Of a stretch of DNA of 64,000 nucleotides, positions 1 to 8,019 are shown piece by piece. A program made the translations under genes and the position numbers. The notes under the pieces are model-generated. The model was not told the origin of the DNA, did not search any database, and saw nothing but the letters and a program-made list of their open reading frames with translations. Source of the DNA: Shinella pollutisoli (lineage in GTDB: Bacteria > Pseudomonadota > Alphaproteobacteria > Rhizobiales > Rhizobiaceae); NCBI RefSeq assembly GCF_024609765.1, contig NZ_JANFDG010000024.1, forward strand, positions 1 through 64,000, in the 5' to 3' direction. Numbering within the stretch: the first letter of the stretch is position 1; each line of letters starts with the position of its first letter.

Positions 1-1
1 C

Positions 2-88
2 GGCGACGTGAACGGCGACGGCAAGGCCGACTTCGCCATCCACTTCGACGACGCGCTCTCCTTCTCCAAGGGATACTTCCTGCTATAG
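2..88 (+). CDS. C-terminal end of an FG-GAP/VCBS-like repeat protein (partial)
   Basis: Only the last 28 codons of a gene that begins before the window are present, reading from base 2 to a TAG stop at 86-88. The residues GDVNGDGKADFAIHFDD contain the DxNGDGxxD calcium-binding loop typical of FG-GAP/VCBS beta-propeller repeats and of the C-termini of some secreted serralysin or RTX-type proteins. The tail ends in aromatic and aliphatic residues (SKGYFLL), as many type I-secreted proteins do. The protein is probably extracellular or surface-associated, but its N-terminal domains are not visible, so no enzyme activity can be assigned. Confidence 0.6.
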   Translation, partial: GDVNGDGKADFAIHFDDALSFSKGYFLL

Positions 89-225
89 GACGGGGCCGGC
101 CCGGCGCCGGTCGTCCGGCTTTTCCGTCTCGTGCGACGGCACGGCGACCTGCGTCGGCATGCGGCCGCCGGCAAGAGTTGCGCGGGTCTCGTCCGCGGCC
201 GGAGGGCGCGCTCGATGCATGCCGC

Positions 226-765
226 CTATCGCGCCAACACGATGCTGCGATCGATCGCCGAGGCGAACCCCCTGAGGCCGACGCCGTAGGTGCGGGGCTG
301 GCCGTCGTTTCCGATCGCCTGGAAGGCGAGCACCTTGCCGTCCCGCAGCTTGCGAAGGGCGGGCTGCGCGAAGTTCAGGATCACGGCGCAGCCCCGCTTG
401 GTGCATTCCCCGACCGTAAGAGACTGCTCCGACGCCTTCCCATCGAGCGCGGCGCGCACGCCGGAGGCGGGCTTCAGGTCGGCGGGCAGCAGGATGCCGC
501 CACGCGCCTGACCGTCCGGCGTGGCCTGAAGCTCGATCATGACGAGCCGCTCGCCGGTTCCGGCCTCGAAGCGCGATTGCGTGACGGCGCAGATTTTCCG
601 GTTTTCGATGATGCGGCAATCGACCTGCCAATCGGCATGGGTCTCGACGATCCGCGACGCTCCGCCCTCGAACGTGAGGGAGGATGTCTGCGAGGCGGCA
701 GGCGTGGTAGGGGACGCGACCAAAAGGCATGCGGCCGCAACCATGCTGGTCAACGAACTGTGCAT
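226..765 (-). CDS. Invasion-associated locus B (IalB) family periplasmic protein
   Basis: A 179-residue protein with a clear Sec signal peptide: a short N-terminus, hydrophobic stretch MVAAACLLVASP, and a likely cleavage after PAASQ around residues 22-26. The mature part has the IalB pattern: an early DWQVDC motif, a second cysteine in RKICAVTQS, a central ILLPADL-GV segment resembling the family LPLG-L-GV signature, and a cysteine pair in GECTKRGCAV. IalB proteins are small periplasmic or envelope proteins widespread in Rhizobiales; in Bartonella they are linked to erythrocyte invasion, while in plant-associated relatives the role is unknown. It is a lone gene on the minus strand, with no operon partner in the window. 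The family call is fairly secure; the function is not. Confidence 0.75.
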   Translation of the reverse strand: MHSSLTSMVAAACLLVASPTTPAASQTSSLTFEGGASRIVETHADWQVDCRIIENRKICAVTQSRFEAGTGERLVMIELQATPDGQARGGILLPADLKPASGVRAALDGKASEQSLTVGECTKRGCAVILNFAQPALRKLRDGKVLAFQAIGNDGQPRTYGVGLRGFASAIDRSIVLAR

Positions 766-1906
766 AATTTGCTCCCGAAGCTCGACGGCATCATGACGCG
801 TCAGGAGGCGGCGATCCGTGCAGTGCCAACCGTGCGAACGGCGAACGGTTCGCGCGGCCCGATCGCGCCGGAAAGCCCCTCCAGACAGTGAGGACAGGCT
901 CCGCCGCTTGCGGTGTCGATCGCGAACCGGTTCAGAAAATCGAGCCGATGATGCCCGGCTCCGTGGAGAATGGCGGCAACGGTCCGGTGGCCGGCATCGT
1001 GCCCGCCTCCACCGGCGTGGCGCGCCCGCAGCATATCGCCCGGTCGAGACTCATCCGCATTCGCCGCAGACGTCAGGCCATCCCTTCGCCTTCGGCTGCC
1101 GACGTGGGCGGGTGTCGGTGCGCAGTTCCTAGCGAATTGTCCAAGCCGAAGCAGACGTCCGCGGGCGCAAGCCATCAGGAGCGCGGTCGACGGGAGCGTG
1201 GTGCGGTTGAGGCGCATGGAACCGTTCCATCCGGGCCGGGTGACGGGCATCGCCGGCGACCGTTTCTCGCAAAGGACGAATAAGGCGATCTGAGCATGCC
1301 CTTATAGCATGCCGCCGGACGCAGGCCACAGGACATAGCGGATTTGACGGGGTCTGCGTCCGGGCCGATTCGAGCCTCATCCAGACATAACGATGCGGCC
1401 TGCAGGAGTGGTGCCGCAGATGCTTCCTAAGATATTTTCGCCTCCATGGCGTTTGATTTCTAGTTTTTGATGTAGTCCTTCAGAGAAATTGCATTCGATA
1501 CATACATATTTAATTTGTAAAGATTTTTATAAATAAATTTGCATTGATAATTTTCAAACATTATTTGTATGAATATTAGAGATATTATCCTTTATCTCGA
1601 AAGGTTGTCAGTTTTATCGCCCTCGGCAAGGGCGACGTTTGGGGAATGTCTCGGCAGGCCGGCGAAAGAGGCGCTAGCGGCCAAGGGAAAATTTTTTTCA
1701 TATTAACTCCCGATATTATAGATTTAATTTTCATGTGAAAATTTATTTTCCTCCTTAATATAGATTATATATGTTACAAATTTATATTGTTTTAGAATAA
1801 TAAACTTTCTGAAAGTATACTTCAGATGATTAATATATCGTATATTTGACATGATATTATGCGATCGATAGCCTTAATGCGTATTAAATTTTGCATGGGG
1901 CTGAAT
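766..1906. other. Long intergenic region with an AT-rich half
   Basis: About 1.1 kb without a supportable gene. Bases 770-1400 are GC-rich and contain only arginine-rich open frames with no recognisable domain. Bases 1430-1860 are strikingly AT-rich compared with the flanking genes, with many A/T runs. A GC-rich patch near 1617-1685 interrupts them; it carries a perfect 7-bp hairpin (TCGCCCT, loop CGGCA, AGGGCGA) at 1617-1635. A TTGACA hexamer at 1846-1851, 55 bases before the next gene, is a possible -35 element, but no good -10 follows at standard spacing. The AT-rich part probably contains the promoter and control region of the downstream betaine/choline-type operon. Confidence 0.6.
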
Positions 1907-2947
1907 ATGCTTAGAAAATCGGGCGTTTTTGCCACCCTTGTGGGTGCTTCCTTTCTTTCCGCCGGTCTCGTTGCCGCATTGCCAGCGGCGGCGAATGCGC
2001 AAGATGCTGCCGCCTGCGGTACCGAGAGGAAGATCGACATAGCCGAAATGACCTGGCCGTCGGCGGCGGCGCTCGCGCATATCCACGCCATCATTCTCGA
2101 GCACGGCTACGGCTGCTCGGTCGAGATCGTGACCGGCGACACGGTGCCGACCTCCGCCTCGATGATTTCGCGCGGCACGCCCGCCGTCGCGCCGGAATTG
2201 TGGACCAGCACGGTCGAGGAAGCATGGGAGCGCGGCATCGCGGACGGCATCGTCGTCAAGCTCGGCGACGCCATCACCGACGGGACGGTCGAGGGCTGGT
2301 TCATCCCGCGCTACGTGCAGGAGAAAAATCCCGAATTGACGACCGCCGAGGCGGTGATCGCCCGGCCGGATCTTTTCCCGGACCCGGAGAACGGCGACAA
2401 GGGACGGCTGTATTCCTGCCCGCCCGGCTGGGCGTGCGAGCTGTCGACCTCGGCGCTCTATGAGGCGTTCGACATGTCCGGCAAGGGCTGGAACCTGTTC
2501 TCGCCCGGCTCCGGCGGCGCTCTCGACGCCTCGATCGCACGCGCCTTCACCCGCGAGGAACCGATCCTCTTCTATTATTGGGGGCCGACCTCGATCCTCG
2601 GCAAGTTCGATGCCGTCCAGCTCGATCTCGGACCGGTGAAGCCGGACATCTATGCCTGCAACACGGACACCGACTGCACCGACCCGCCGGGCATCACCGC
2701 CTATCCGTCGTCTCCGGCGATCATCGGCGCCGCGGCCTGGCTGTCGAAGGAGGCGCCGGCCATCGCCACCTACATGGCCAAGGCCGGGCTGAGCAATGCC
2801 CAGATCAGCTCGCTCCTCGTCTATGGCGACGAGAACAAGGCGGATGCGGCCGAAACGGCTCGCAATTTCCTCAAGACCGAGCAGGAACTGTGGACGAGCT
2901 GGGTTCCGGCCGAGGTCGCGGAGAAGGTGCGCGCATTCCTGAACTGA
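1907..2947 (+). CDS. Glycine betaine/choline/proline-type ABC substrate-binding protein (ProX/OpuAC family)
   Basis: Periplasmic binding protein, 346 residues from ATG 1907. This start is chosen because GGGG at 1897-1900 is a suitable ribosome site and the protein then opens directly with a signal peptide (LRKSGVFATLVGASF followed by AAANAQ). An in-frame ATG at 1859 would only add an unlikely leader. The mature protein resembles OpuAC/ProX: the early EMTWPSAAALAHI segment, the WTSTVEEAW region, and an aromatic FYYWGPTS segment of the kind that forms cation-pi cages for quaternary ammonium groups. Four cysteines (SCPPGWAC and ACNTDTDC) could form disulfides. It starts a ProX-ProW-ProV operon with the gene order of rhizobial choXWV. 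The exact ligand (choline, betaine or another osmolyte) cannot be decided from sequence. Confidence 0.85.
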   Translation: MLRKSGVFATLVGASFLSAGLVAALPAAANAQDAAACGTERKIDIAEMTWPSAAALAHIHAIILEHGYGCSVEIVTGDTVPTSASMISRGTPAVAPELWTSTVEEAWERGIADGIVVKLGDAITDGTVEGWFIPRYVQEKNPELTTAEAVIARPDLFPDPENGDKGRLYSCPPGWACELSTSALYEAFDMSGKGWNLFSPGSGGALDASIARAFTREEPILFYYWGPTSILGKFDAVQLDLGPVKPDIYACNTDTDCTDPPGITAYPSSPAIIGAAAWLSKEAPAIATYMAKAGLSNAQISSLLVYGDENKADAAETARNFLKTEQELWTSWVPAEVAEKVRAFLN

Positions 2948-2974
2948 CGGAGAGGGGGCCATTCCTGGCTGCAG

Positions 2975-3006
2975 GCGACCGGGCCGTCCGCCCGGTCGCA
3001 TTTTTT
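2975..3006 (+). terminator. Intra-operon rho-independent terminator or attenuator
   Basis: A perfect 10-bp stem (GCGACCGGGC, loop CGTCC, GCCCGGTCGC) at 2975-2999 is followed by A and six T residues (3001-3006). It sits between the binding-protein stop and the permease start, so it probably stops most transcripts after the binding-protein gene and lets a minority continue into the permease and ATPase genes. Confidence 0.85.
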
Positions 3007-3044
3007 CCCGACAGGTTTCCAATCCTGCATTGTGAGAGGGACGG

Positions 3045-3914
3045 ATGTTTCCGGAACTGATCGACACGAGGCCGCTCAGGCGTGCCGTGGACGACGGGTT
3101 AGGCTGGGTGGTGCGCAACTGGGGCGGCGAGCTCGAGGCCGCCGCCTATCCGCTGCTGATGCTGCTGAACTGGATCGAGCGGCTGCTCATCGCAACGCCG
3201 TGGTGGCTGTTCATCGCCTTCTTCGTCGGCCTCGCCTTCGTGGCGACGCGCAACTGGCGGCTGCCGCTGGTCGTTTTCCTCGGGCTGATCTTCCTCGGCC
3301 TGATGCAGCTGTGGCGCGACGCGATGATAACCACGGCGCTCATGGTCGCCGCCACGCTGACGGCGATCGTCGTCTCCATTCCCGTCGGCGTCTGGATGTC
3401 GCGCTCCGAGCGCGTGCGCCAGATGGTGACGCCCGTGCTCGACCTGATGCAGACCCTGCCGAGCTTCGTCTATCTCATCCCGACGGTGATGATCTTCGGG
3501 CCGGGCAAGATACCGGCGCTGCTCGCCACCATCGTCTACGCGTCGCCGCCGCTGATCCGGCTGACGGATCTGGGGCTTCGCAACGTGGATCCGGCGGTGA
3601 TGGAGGCGAGCCGGGCGTTCGGCACCTCGTCCACGCAACGCCTCTTCGGCGTGCAGATCCCGCTCGCGCTGCCGACGATCCTCGCCGGCATCAACCAGAC
3701 GACGATGATGGCGCTCGCCATGGTCGTCATCGCCTCGATGATCGGCGCGGGCGGGCTGGGCTACCAGGTGCTTCAGGGCATCGGCCGGCTCGAGGTCAGC
3801 CGCGGCCTGTTCGCCGGGCTCGGCATCGTCGCGCTTGCCATCGTCTTCGATCGCATCACCCAGGCATACGGCCGCCGCATCCAGGAGCGGATCGGCGTCG
3901 GGGAGGTTCGCTGA
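3045..3914 (+). CDS. Betaine/choline-type ABC transporter permease (ProW/OpuAB family)
   Basis: Inner-membrane permease of 289 residues. After an amphipathic N-terminus there are about six hydrophobic segments, for example PWWLFIAFFVGLAFVA near residue 50 and VVFLGLIFLGLMQLW near 75. The cytoplasmic loop MEASRAFGTSSTQRLFGVQI is the EAA-type motif that contacts the ATPase. The order SBP-permease-ATPase and the overlap of its TGA (3912-3914) with the next ATG (3914) show translational coupling to the ATPase gene. An upstream terminator-like hairpin should lower its expression relative to the binding protein. It would move the same compatible solute as the ProX-like protein. Confidence 0.88.
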   Translation: MFPELIDTRPLRRAVDDGLGWVVRNWGGELEAAAYPLLMLLNWIERLLIATPWWLFIAFFVGLAFVATRNWRLPLVVFLGLIFLGLMQLWRDAMITTALMVAATLTAIVVSIPVGVWMSRSERVRQMVTPVLDLMQTLPSFVYLIPTVMIFGPGKIPALLATIVYASPPLIRLTDLGLRNVDPAVMEASRAFGTSSTQRLFGVQIPLALPTILAGINQTTMMALAMVVIASMIGAGGLGYQVLQGIGRLEVSRGLFAGLGIVALAIVFDRITQAYGRRIQERIGVGEVR

Positions 3915-4993
3915 TGACGGAACATGGTCAGCTTCATGACGCTGCTCCCGCGGCCGTTCCGGACGATCCCGCTATCGTCATGCGGGGCGTCACCAAGATC
4001 TTCGGCCCCGATCCCGAGGCGGCGCTGGCGCTGCTGCGGGAAGGGAGATCCAAGGCCGATGTGCAGGCCGAGACCGGCCACGTCGTCGGCCTCGACAACG
4101 TCTCGCTCGATATCGCGCGGGGGCAGATCTACGTCGTCATGGGGCTTTCGGGCTCCGGCAAGTCGACGCTCATCCGTCACGTCAACCGGCTGATCGAGCC
4201 GACGGCGGGCGAGATCGTCGTCAACGGCGAGAAGGTGCTCGACATGACGATGGCGCAGCTCGGCGATTTCCGACGCAACCGCATCGCCATGGTGTTCCAG
4301 AAGTTCGGGCTGCTGCCGCACCGCTCCGTCATCGACAATGTCGCCTATGGCCTGGAGACGCGCGGAGTGGGCAGGGCCGAGCGGCTCGAAAAGGCCGCGC
4401 ACTGGATCGGGATCGTCGGCCTCTCCGGCTACGAGACGTCGCGGCCGCGCCAGCTCTCCGGCGGCCAGCAGCAGCGCGTCGGCCTTGCCCGGGCGCTGGC
4501 GATGGACACCGATATCCTGCTTATGGACGAGGCTTTCTCCGCGCTCGACCCGCTGATCCGCTCGGGCATGCAGGAGCAGCTTCTCGAGCTGCAATCCTCG
4601 CTGAACAAGACCATCCTGTTCATCACCCACGATTTCGACGAGGCGCTGAAAATCGGCAACCGTATCGCCGTGCTCAAGGACGGGGCCGTGCAGCAGGTGG
4701 GCAGGCCGGAGGAGATCGTGCTGAACCCGGCCAATGCCCATATCGAGGAATTCGTCCGTGACGTGAACAAGGCGCGGGCGATCCATATCCGCACCGTCAT
4801 GGAGGAAGGCGCTTTCGAGCCGTGCGAGATGGCGATGCCGGCCGATGCGCGCTGCGAGGACGTGCTGCCCTGTTTCGACCAGCATGAATGGGTGGGCGTT
4901 CTCGACGGCACGGGCAGGCAGATCGGGCGCGTCCGGGCACGCCAGGTCATCAAGGCGCTGGCACGCTATGCGCCTTCGAACGGGCAGGCGTAG
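3914..4993 (+). CDS. Betaine/choline-type ABC transporter ATPase (ProV/OpuAA family)
   Basis: ATP-binding subunit of 359 residues; the ATG at 3914 overlaps the permease stop. The N-terminus (AALALLREGRSKADVQAETG) is the extension typical of ProV/OpuAA/ChoV proteins before the nucleotide-binding domain. Walker A is GLSGSGKST, the Q-loop lies in MVFQKFGLLPH, the signature is LSGGQQQR, and Walker B is ILLMDEAFSALDP followed by the FITHDFDEAL switch region. The last 70 or so residues form a short, degenerate CBS-like tail; in OpuA-type transporters CBS domains sense ionic strength. It is the last clear gene of this operon. Confidence 0.9.
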   Translation: MTEHGQLHDAAPAAVPDDPAIVMRGVTKIFGPDPEAALALLREGRSKADVQAETGHVVGLDNVSLDIARGQIYVVMGLSGSGKSTLIRHVNRLIEPTAGEIVVNGEKVLDMTMAQLGDFRRNRIAMVFQKFGLLPHRSVIDNVAYGLETRGVGRAERLEKAAHWIGIVGLSGYETSRPRQLSGGQQQRVGLARALAMDTDILLMDEAFSALDPLIRSGMQEQLLELQSSLNKTILFITHDFDEALKIGNRIAVLKDGAVQQVGRPEEIVLNPANAHIEEFVRDVNKARAIHIRTVMEEGAFEPCEMAMPADARCEDVLPCFDQHEWVGVLDGTGRQIGRVRARQVIKALARYAPSNGQA

Positions 4994-5065
4994 GGCATGG
5001 CCTCACGACAATCGCGGCGATCCAGGCTTCTCCTGGTTAGGAGCGGCCACCTTCCCCGACGGACG

Positions 5066-5085
5066 TCCTCGTGTCGGCACGAGGA
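5066..5085. promoter_or_regulatory. Short perfect inverted repeat before the XRE gene
   Basis: An 8-bp inverted repeat TCCTCGTG-TCGG-CACGAGGA lies 43 bp before the XRE-family gene and 72 bp after the ATPase stop. It has no T-tract, so it may be an operator for the small regulator rather than a terminator of the transport operon. It could also be a simple hairpin at the operon end. Confidence 0.4.
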
Positions 5086-5128
5086 GTGCTCTTACCCTTT
5101 TCCCATCCGACAGACTGGAGAATGAACG

Positions 5129-5506
5129 ATGCTTTGCAATGACACCGCTCCCCACAGCGACGATACGCTCGGCGGGCGCATCTCGATCGCCCGCGAGGCG
5201 ATCGGCCTTTCCGCCGAACAGGCCGCCGAAAGGCTCGGCGTCCTTCCGTCAAGCTGGAATGCGTGGGAGCGGGACCGCGACGTTCCGCGCGCCAACCGGC
5301 TGGCGATGATGGCCGGCGTTCTCGGCGTCAGCCCGTCCTGGCTGCTGACGGGCCTCGGGCATGGTCCGCTGGCGCAAGGGCCCGATGACGATCCGGCCGA
5401 ATTGCGCCGCGCGCTGCGCCGGGCGGAAGAAGAGATCGAGGTGCTCAACCGGCGCATGCGCCAGATCGCATCACGCCTCGAAGGCGAGGCGGTCGCGCAG
5501 CCATAA
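5129..5506 (+). CDS. Small XRE-family helix-turn-helix regulator
   Basis: A 125-residue DNA-binding protein. Residues 15-75 form a Cro/CI-type helix-turn-helix domain (LGGRISIAREAIGLSAEQAA, ERLGVLPSSWNAWERDRDVP, MMAGVLGVSPSWLLTG), including the common WLLTG ending of rhizobial XRE proteins. After a short linker, residues 88-118 form an amphipathic, charged helix (ELRRALRRAEEEIEVLNRRM) likely to be a coiled coil for dimerisation. It follows the betaine/choline-type operon by 135 bp and has its own leader with an inverted repeat, so it may control itself or that operon. No ligand domain is present. The ribosome site is GGAGAA before ATG 5129. Confidence 0.8.
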   Translation: MLCNDTAPHSDDTLGGRISIAREAIGLSAEQAAERLGVLPSSWNAWERDRDVPRANRLAMMAGVLGVSPSWLLTGLGHGPLAQGPDDDPAELRRALRRAEEEIEVLNRRMRQIASRLEGEAVAQP

Positions 5507-5792
5507 GGCCTGCCGCAAGGTACGTCTTTCTCATCGCCGATCCCGCGAGAGCCGGGCGACGGAAGCGAAAGCGGGTGAAGAAGAATCCTCGCAGCCTTCC
5601 CGAGCACCGCTGAAATGCCCTGTCCCGCGTCGTGCTCGGACCTGCCGGCCCGCACGACCGAGGTCAGTGCCCCTGCGATCTGCGGGACTTGGACGGGTCG
5701 ATGGTGAAGGACTGGAACGTGCGTTCTTCTCCGTCGACGGCTCCCGCTGCATCTCCTTGCATTGCTTCTGCGGATCGCCTCCCGCGTCTGCA

Positions 5793-6509
5793 CTAGGTGC
5801 CGAATATGCGCTCCAGCTTGCCGGCCGGCGGCGGGGCGTAGCCGCCGAGACGGGATGTGCGCATGTCGAGGCCGGCCATGGCCTCCGCCATCTTCACGGC
5901 GCAGGAGACGCCGTCGAGGACCGGCAGGCCGTGTTCGGCCGCAAGCGCGGCGGCGAGGCCCGCCATGCCGGCGCAACCGAGCACGATGGCCTCGGCGCGA
6001 TCCTCGCGGATGGCGAGGCCGATCTCGGCGCTGATCCGCTGGCGCGCGTTGGAGCCGGGCTGCTCCAGCTCCAGCACGGCGACCTCGGAGGAGCGCACGC
6101 GCGCGCAGCGGGCATCGAGGCCGTAGCGGGCGAGATTATGCTCCAGCGCCGGCACGGAGCGGGCGAGCGTCGTCACCACGGAGAACTTGTTCGAGAGCAT
6201 CGACGCGAAATGATAGGCGGCCTCGCCGATGCCGATCACCGGCCTGTCGGTGAGGCAGCGGGCGGCGTCGAGGCCGGTGTCGTCGAAGCAGGCGATGACG
6301 ACGGCGTCGCAATCCGGATGGCGGTGGATCGTGTCGAGGAGGCCGGCGAGGCTCATCGCCTCGTCGAAGTAGCCCTCGATGGAGACGGGACCGCGGGCCG
6401 GGTTGACGGCCGCGATCTCCGTGCCGGGTGAGGTGGCGGCGCGCGCCGCCTTCGCGATGTGATCCGTCATCGATGCGGTCGTGTTGGGGTTGATGACGAG
6501 GATCTTCAT
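5793..6509 (-). CDS. Asp/Glu/hydantoin racemase family protein
   Basis: A 238-residue cytoplasmic enzyme of the Asp/Glu/hydantoin racemase superfamily. The N-terminus ILVINPNTTASMT is the family signature. The two catalytic cysteines are both present: C74 in VVIACFDDTGL and C179 in IVLGCAGMAGL. Members racemise hydantoins or allantoin or act as arylmalonate decarboxylases or maleate isomerases; the close match of the N-terminal motif favours hydantoin/allantoin racemase. It is the last gene of the Liv-type operon, only 1 base after the ATPase stop, so it probably acts on the imported compound. The exact substrate is not known; lone racemases in this setting are often annotated HyuA-like. Confidence 0.85.
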   Translation of the reverse strand: MKILVINPNTTASMTDHIAKAARAATSPGTEIAAVNPARGPVSIEGYFDEAMSLAGLLDTIHRHPDCDAVVIACFDDTGLDAARCLTDRPVIGIGEAAYHFASMLSNKFSVVTTLARSVPALEHNLARYGLDARCARVRSSEVAVLELEQPGSNARQRISAEIGLAIREDRAEAIVLGCAGMAGLAAALAAEHGLPVLDGVSCAVKMAEAMAGLDMRTSRLGGYAPPPAGKLERIFGT

Positions 6510-6510
6510 G

Positions 6511-7233
6511 TCAGAGTTCGCCTCCGAGATAGGCAGCCTTGATGCGGTCGTCGTTCATCAGGTCCCTCGAATTGCCCGACAGCGCGACCGAACCGGTGGA
6601 GAGCGCATAGGCGCGGTTGGAGATGGAAAGCGCCATGCGGCTGTTCTGCTCGACCAGCAGGATCGAGACCTTCTCGTCGCGGCTGATGGCGACGATGGCG
6701 CGGGCGATGTCCTGCACCAGCTTCGGCGCGATGCCGAGGGAGGGCTCGTCCAGCAGCAGGAGCCTGGGCCTTGCCATCAGCGCGCGGCCGATCACCATCA
6801 TCTGCTGCTCGCCGCCGGACATGGTGCTGGCCTGCTGGTGATAGCGTTCGCGCAGGCGCGGGAACCGCGTCAGCACGTTTTCCAGCGACTGCTCGATCTC
6901 CGCCTTGTCGGAGCGGGTGAAGGCACCCATCAGCAGGTTGTCCTTCACCGACATCAACGGGAAGGCGCGGCGCCCCTCCGGCACCATGGCGATGCCGCGG
7001 CGCACGATATCGGAGGCCGACGTGCCGTCGAGCCTCTGGCCCTGGTAGAGGATCTGGCCCGACCTGATCGGCCTCAGCCCCGTGATCGCGCGCAGGATCG
7101 AGGACTTGCCGGCACCGTTCGCGCCGATCAGCGCGACGGTCTCGCCTTCGTCCACATCGATCGAGACGCCCTTCAGCGCATAGATGTGATCGTAATAGAG
7201 TTCGATGTTCTCAACGCTCAATATCTTGGTCAT
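6511..7233 (-). CDS. Branched-chain-type ABC transporter ATPase (LivF family)
   Basis: Second ATPase of the HAAT (branched-chain amino acid type) importer, 240 residues. Walker A GANGAGKSS, Q-loop and VPEGRRAFPLMSVKDNLLMG (the LivF-specific EGR-F-MSV region), signature MSGGEQQM, and Walker B LLLLDEPSLGIAP are intact, with the LVEQNSRMAL switch histidine replaced by glutamine-asparagine as usual for LivF. It follows livG with a 3-base gap and precedes the racemase gene. Together with LivG it forms the nucleotide-binding pair of the transporter. Confidence 0.9.
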   Translation of the reverse strand: MTKILSVENIELYYDHIYALKGVSIDVDEGETVALIGANGAGKSSILRAITGLRPIRSGQILYQGQRLDGTSASDIVRRGIAMVPEGRRAFPLMSVKDNLLMGAFTRSDKAEIEQSLENVLTRFPRLRERYHQQASTMSGGEQQMMVIGRALMARPRLLLLDEPSLGIAPKLVQDIARAIVAISRDEKVSILLVEQNSRMALSISNRAYALSTGSVALSGNSRDLMNDDRIKAAYLGGEL

Positions 7234-7236
7234 GGC

Positions 7237-8019
7237 TTACATCCCGATCGCCGCGTCTTCGGAGCCGAGATAGGCTTCGATCACCTTCTCGTTCTCGCGG
7301 ATTTCCTTCGGCGTGCCCTCGGCGATCTTCTGGCCGAAGTTGATGCAGACGATCCGGTCGCTGATCTTCATCACCGCGGGCATGTCGTGCTCGACGAGAA
7401 GGACGGTGACGCCGCGCTCGTCGCGCAGGCGCCGCACGAGGCCGACCATCTTCATCGTCTCGTCGTGGTTCATGCCGGCGAAGGGTTCGTCCAGCAGGAT
7501 GACCTTCGGGTCGGTGGCGAGCCCGATCGCCATGCCGAGCGCGCGCAGATGGCCCTGCGGCAGGTTGGAGGCGAGCTCGTTGCGGATCGCCTGCAGGCCG
7601 AGGAAGTCGACGATGTCGTCGGCCGAGGCCGCGAAGGCCGCCTCGTCCTCCTTCGCCTGCTTCGTGCCGAGGAAGAAGCCGAGGAGGCTCGCCTTCGAGC
7701 GCAGGTGGTGGGAGACGATGATGTTCTCGCGCACCGTCATGGAGCGGAAGATCGTTGTTTCCTGGAAGGTGCGCACGACGCCCATGCGGGCGACCTTGTG
7801 CGGGGCGAGGCTGGAGATGCGCGTGCCGTTGAAGAGCACTTCCCCCGACGTCGCCGGCACGAAGGAGGAGATCAGCTTGAACAGCGTAGACTTGCCCGCG
7901 CCGTTCGGGCCGATCACCGAGAGGATCTCGCCGGCCTTCACGTCGAAGGACACGTCGTTGACCGCCGTCAGGCCGCCGTAGCGCTTGGTGATGTTCTTGA
8001 TCTGCAGAATGGGGGTCAT
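7237..8019 (-). CDS. Branched-chain-type ABC transporter ATPase (LivG family)
   Basis: First ATPase of the importer, 260 residues. Walker A is GPNGAGKST, the LivG-typical segment [20 protein letters not shown] follows, the signature region is [13 protein letters not shown], in which the usual SxGQQRRLEIA is altered to [11 protein letters not shown], and Walker B is [12 protein letters not shown], with switch [10 protein letters not shown]. The altered signature motif is a deviation from LivG consensus but keeps the glycine; activity is still likely. The start overlaps the end of livM by 4 bases. Confidence 0.87.
   Translation of the reverse strand: MTPILQIKNITKRYGGLTAVNDVSFDVKAGEILSVIGPNGAGKSTLFKLISSFVPATSGEVLFNGTRISSLAPHKVARMGVVRTFQETTIFRSMTVRENIIVSHHLRSKASLLGFFLGTKQAKEDEAAFAASADDIVDFLGLQAIRNELASNLPQGHLRALGMAIGLATDPKVILLDEPFAGMNHDETMKMVGLVRRLRDERGVTVLLVEHDMPAVMKISDRIVCINFGQKIAEGTPKEIRENEKVIEAYLGSEDAAIGM

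Noticed and set aside
801-1380. Open frames of 80-150 codons on both strands
   Set aside because: Arginine/proline-rich composition, no recognisable domain, poor ribosome sites and mutual overlap; typical of chance frames in GC-rich DNA.
5600-5639. Inverted repeat CCGAGCAC/GTGCTCGG with a 24-base loop
   Set aside because: The loop is too long for an effective terminator and no T-run is present; kept as a note only.
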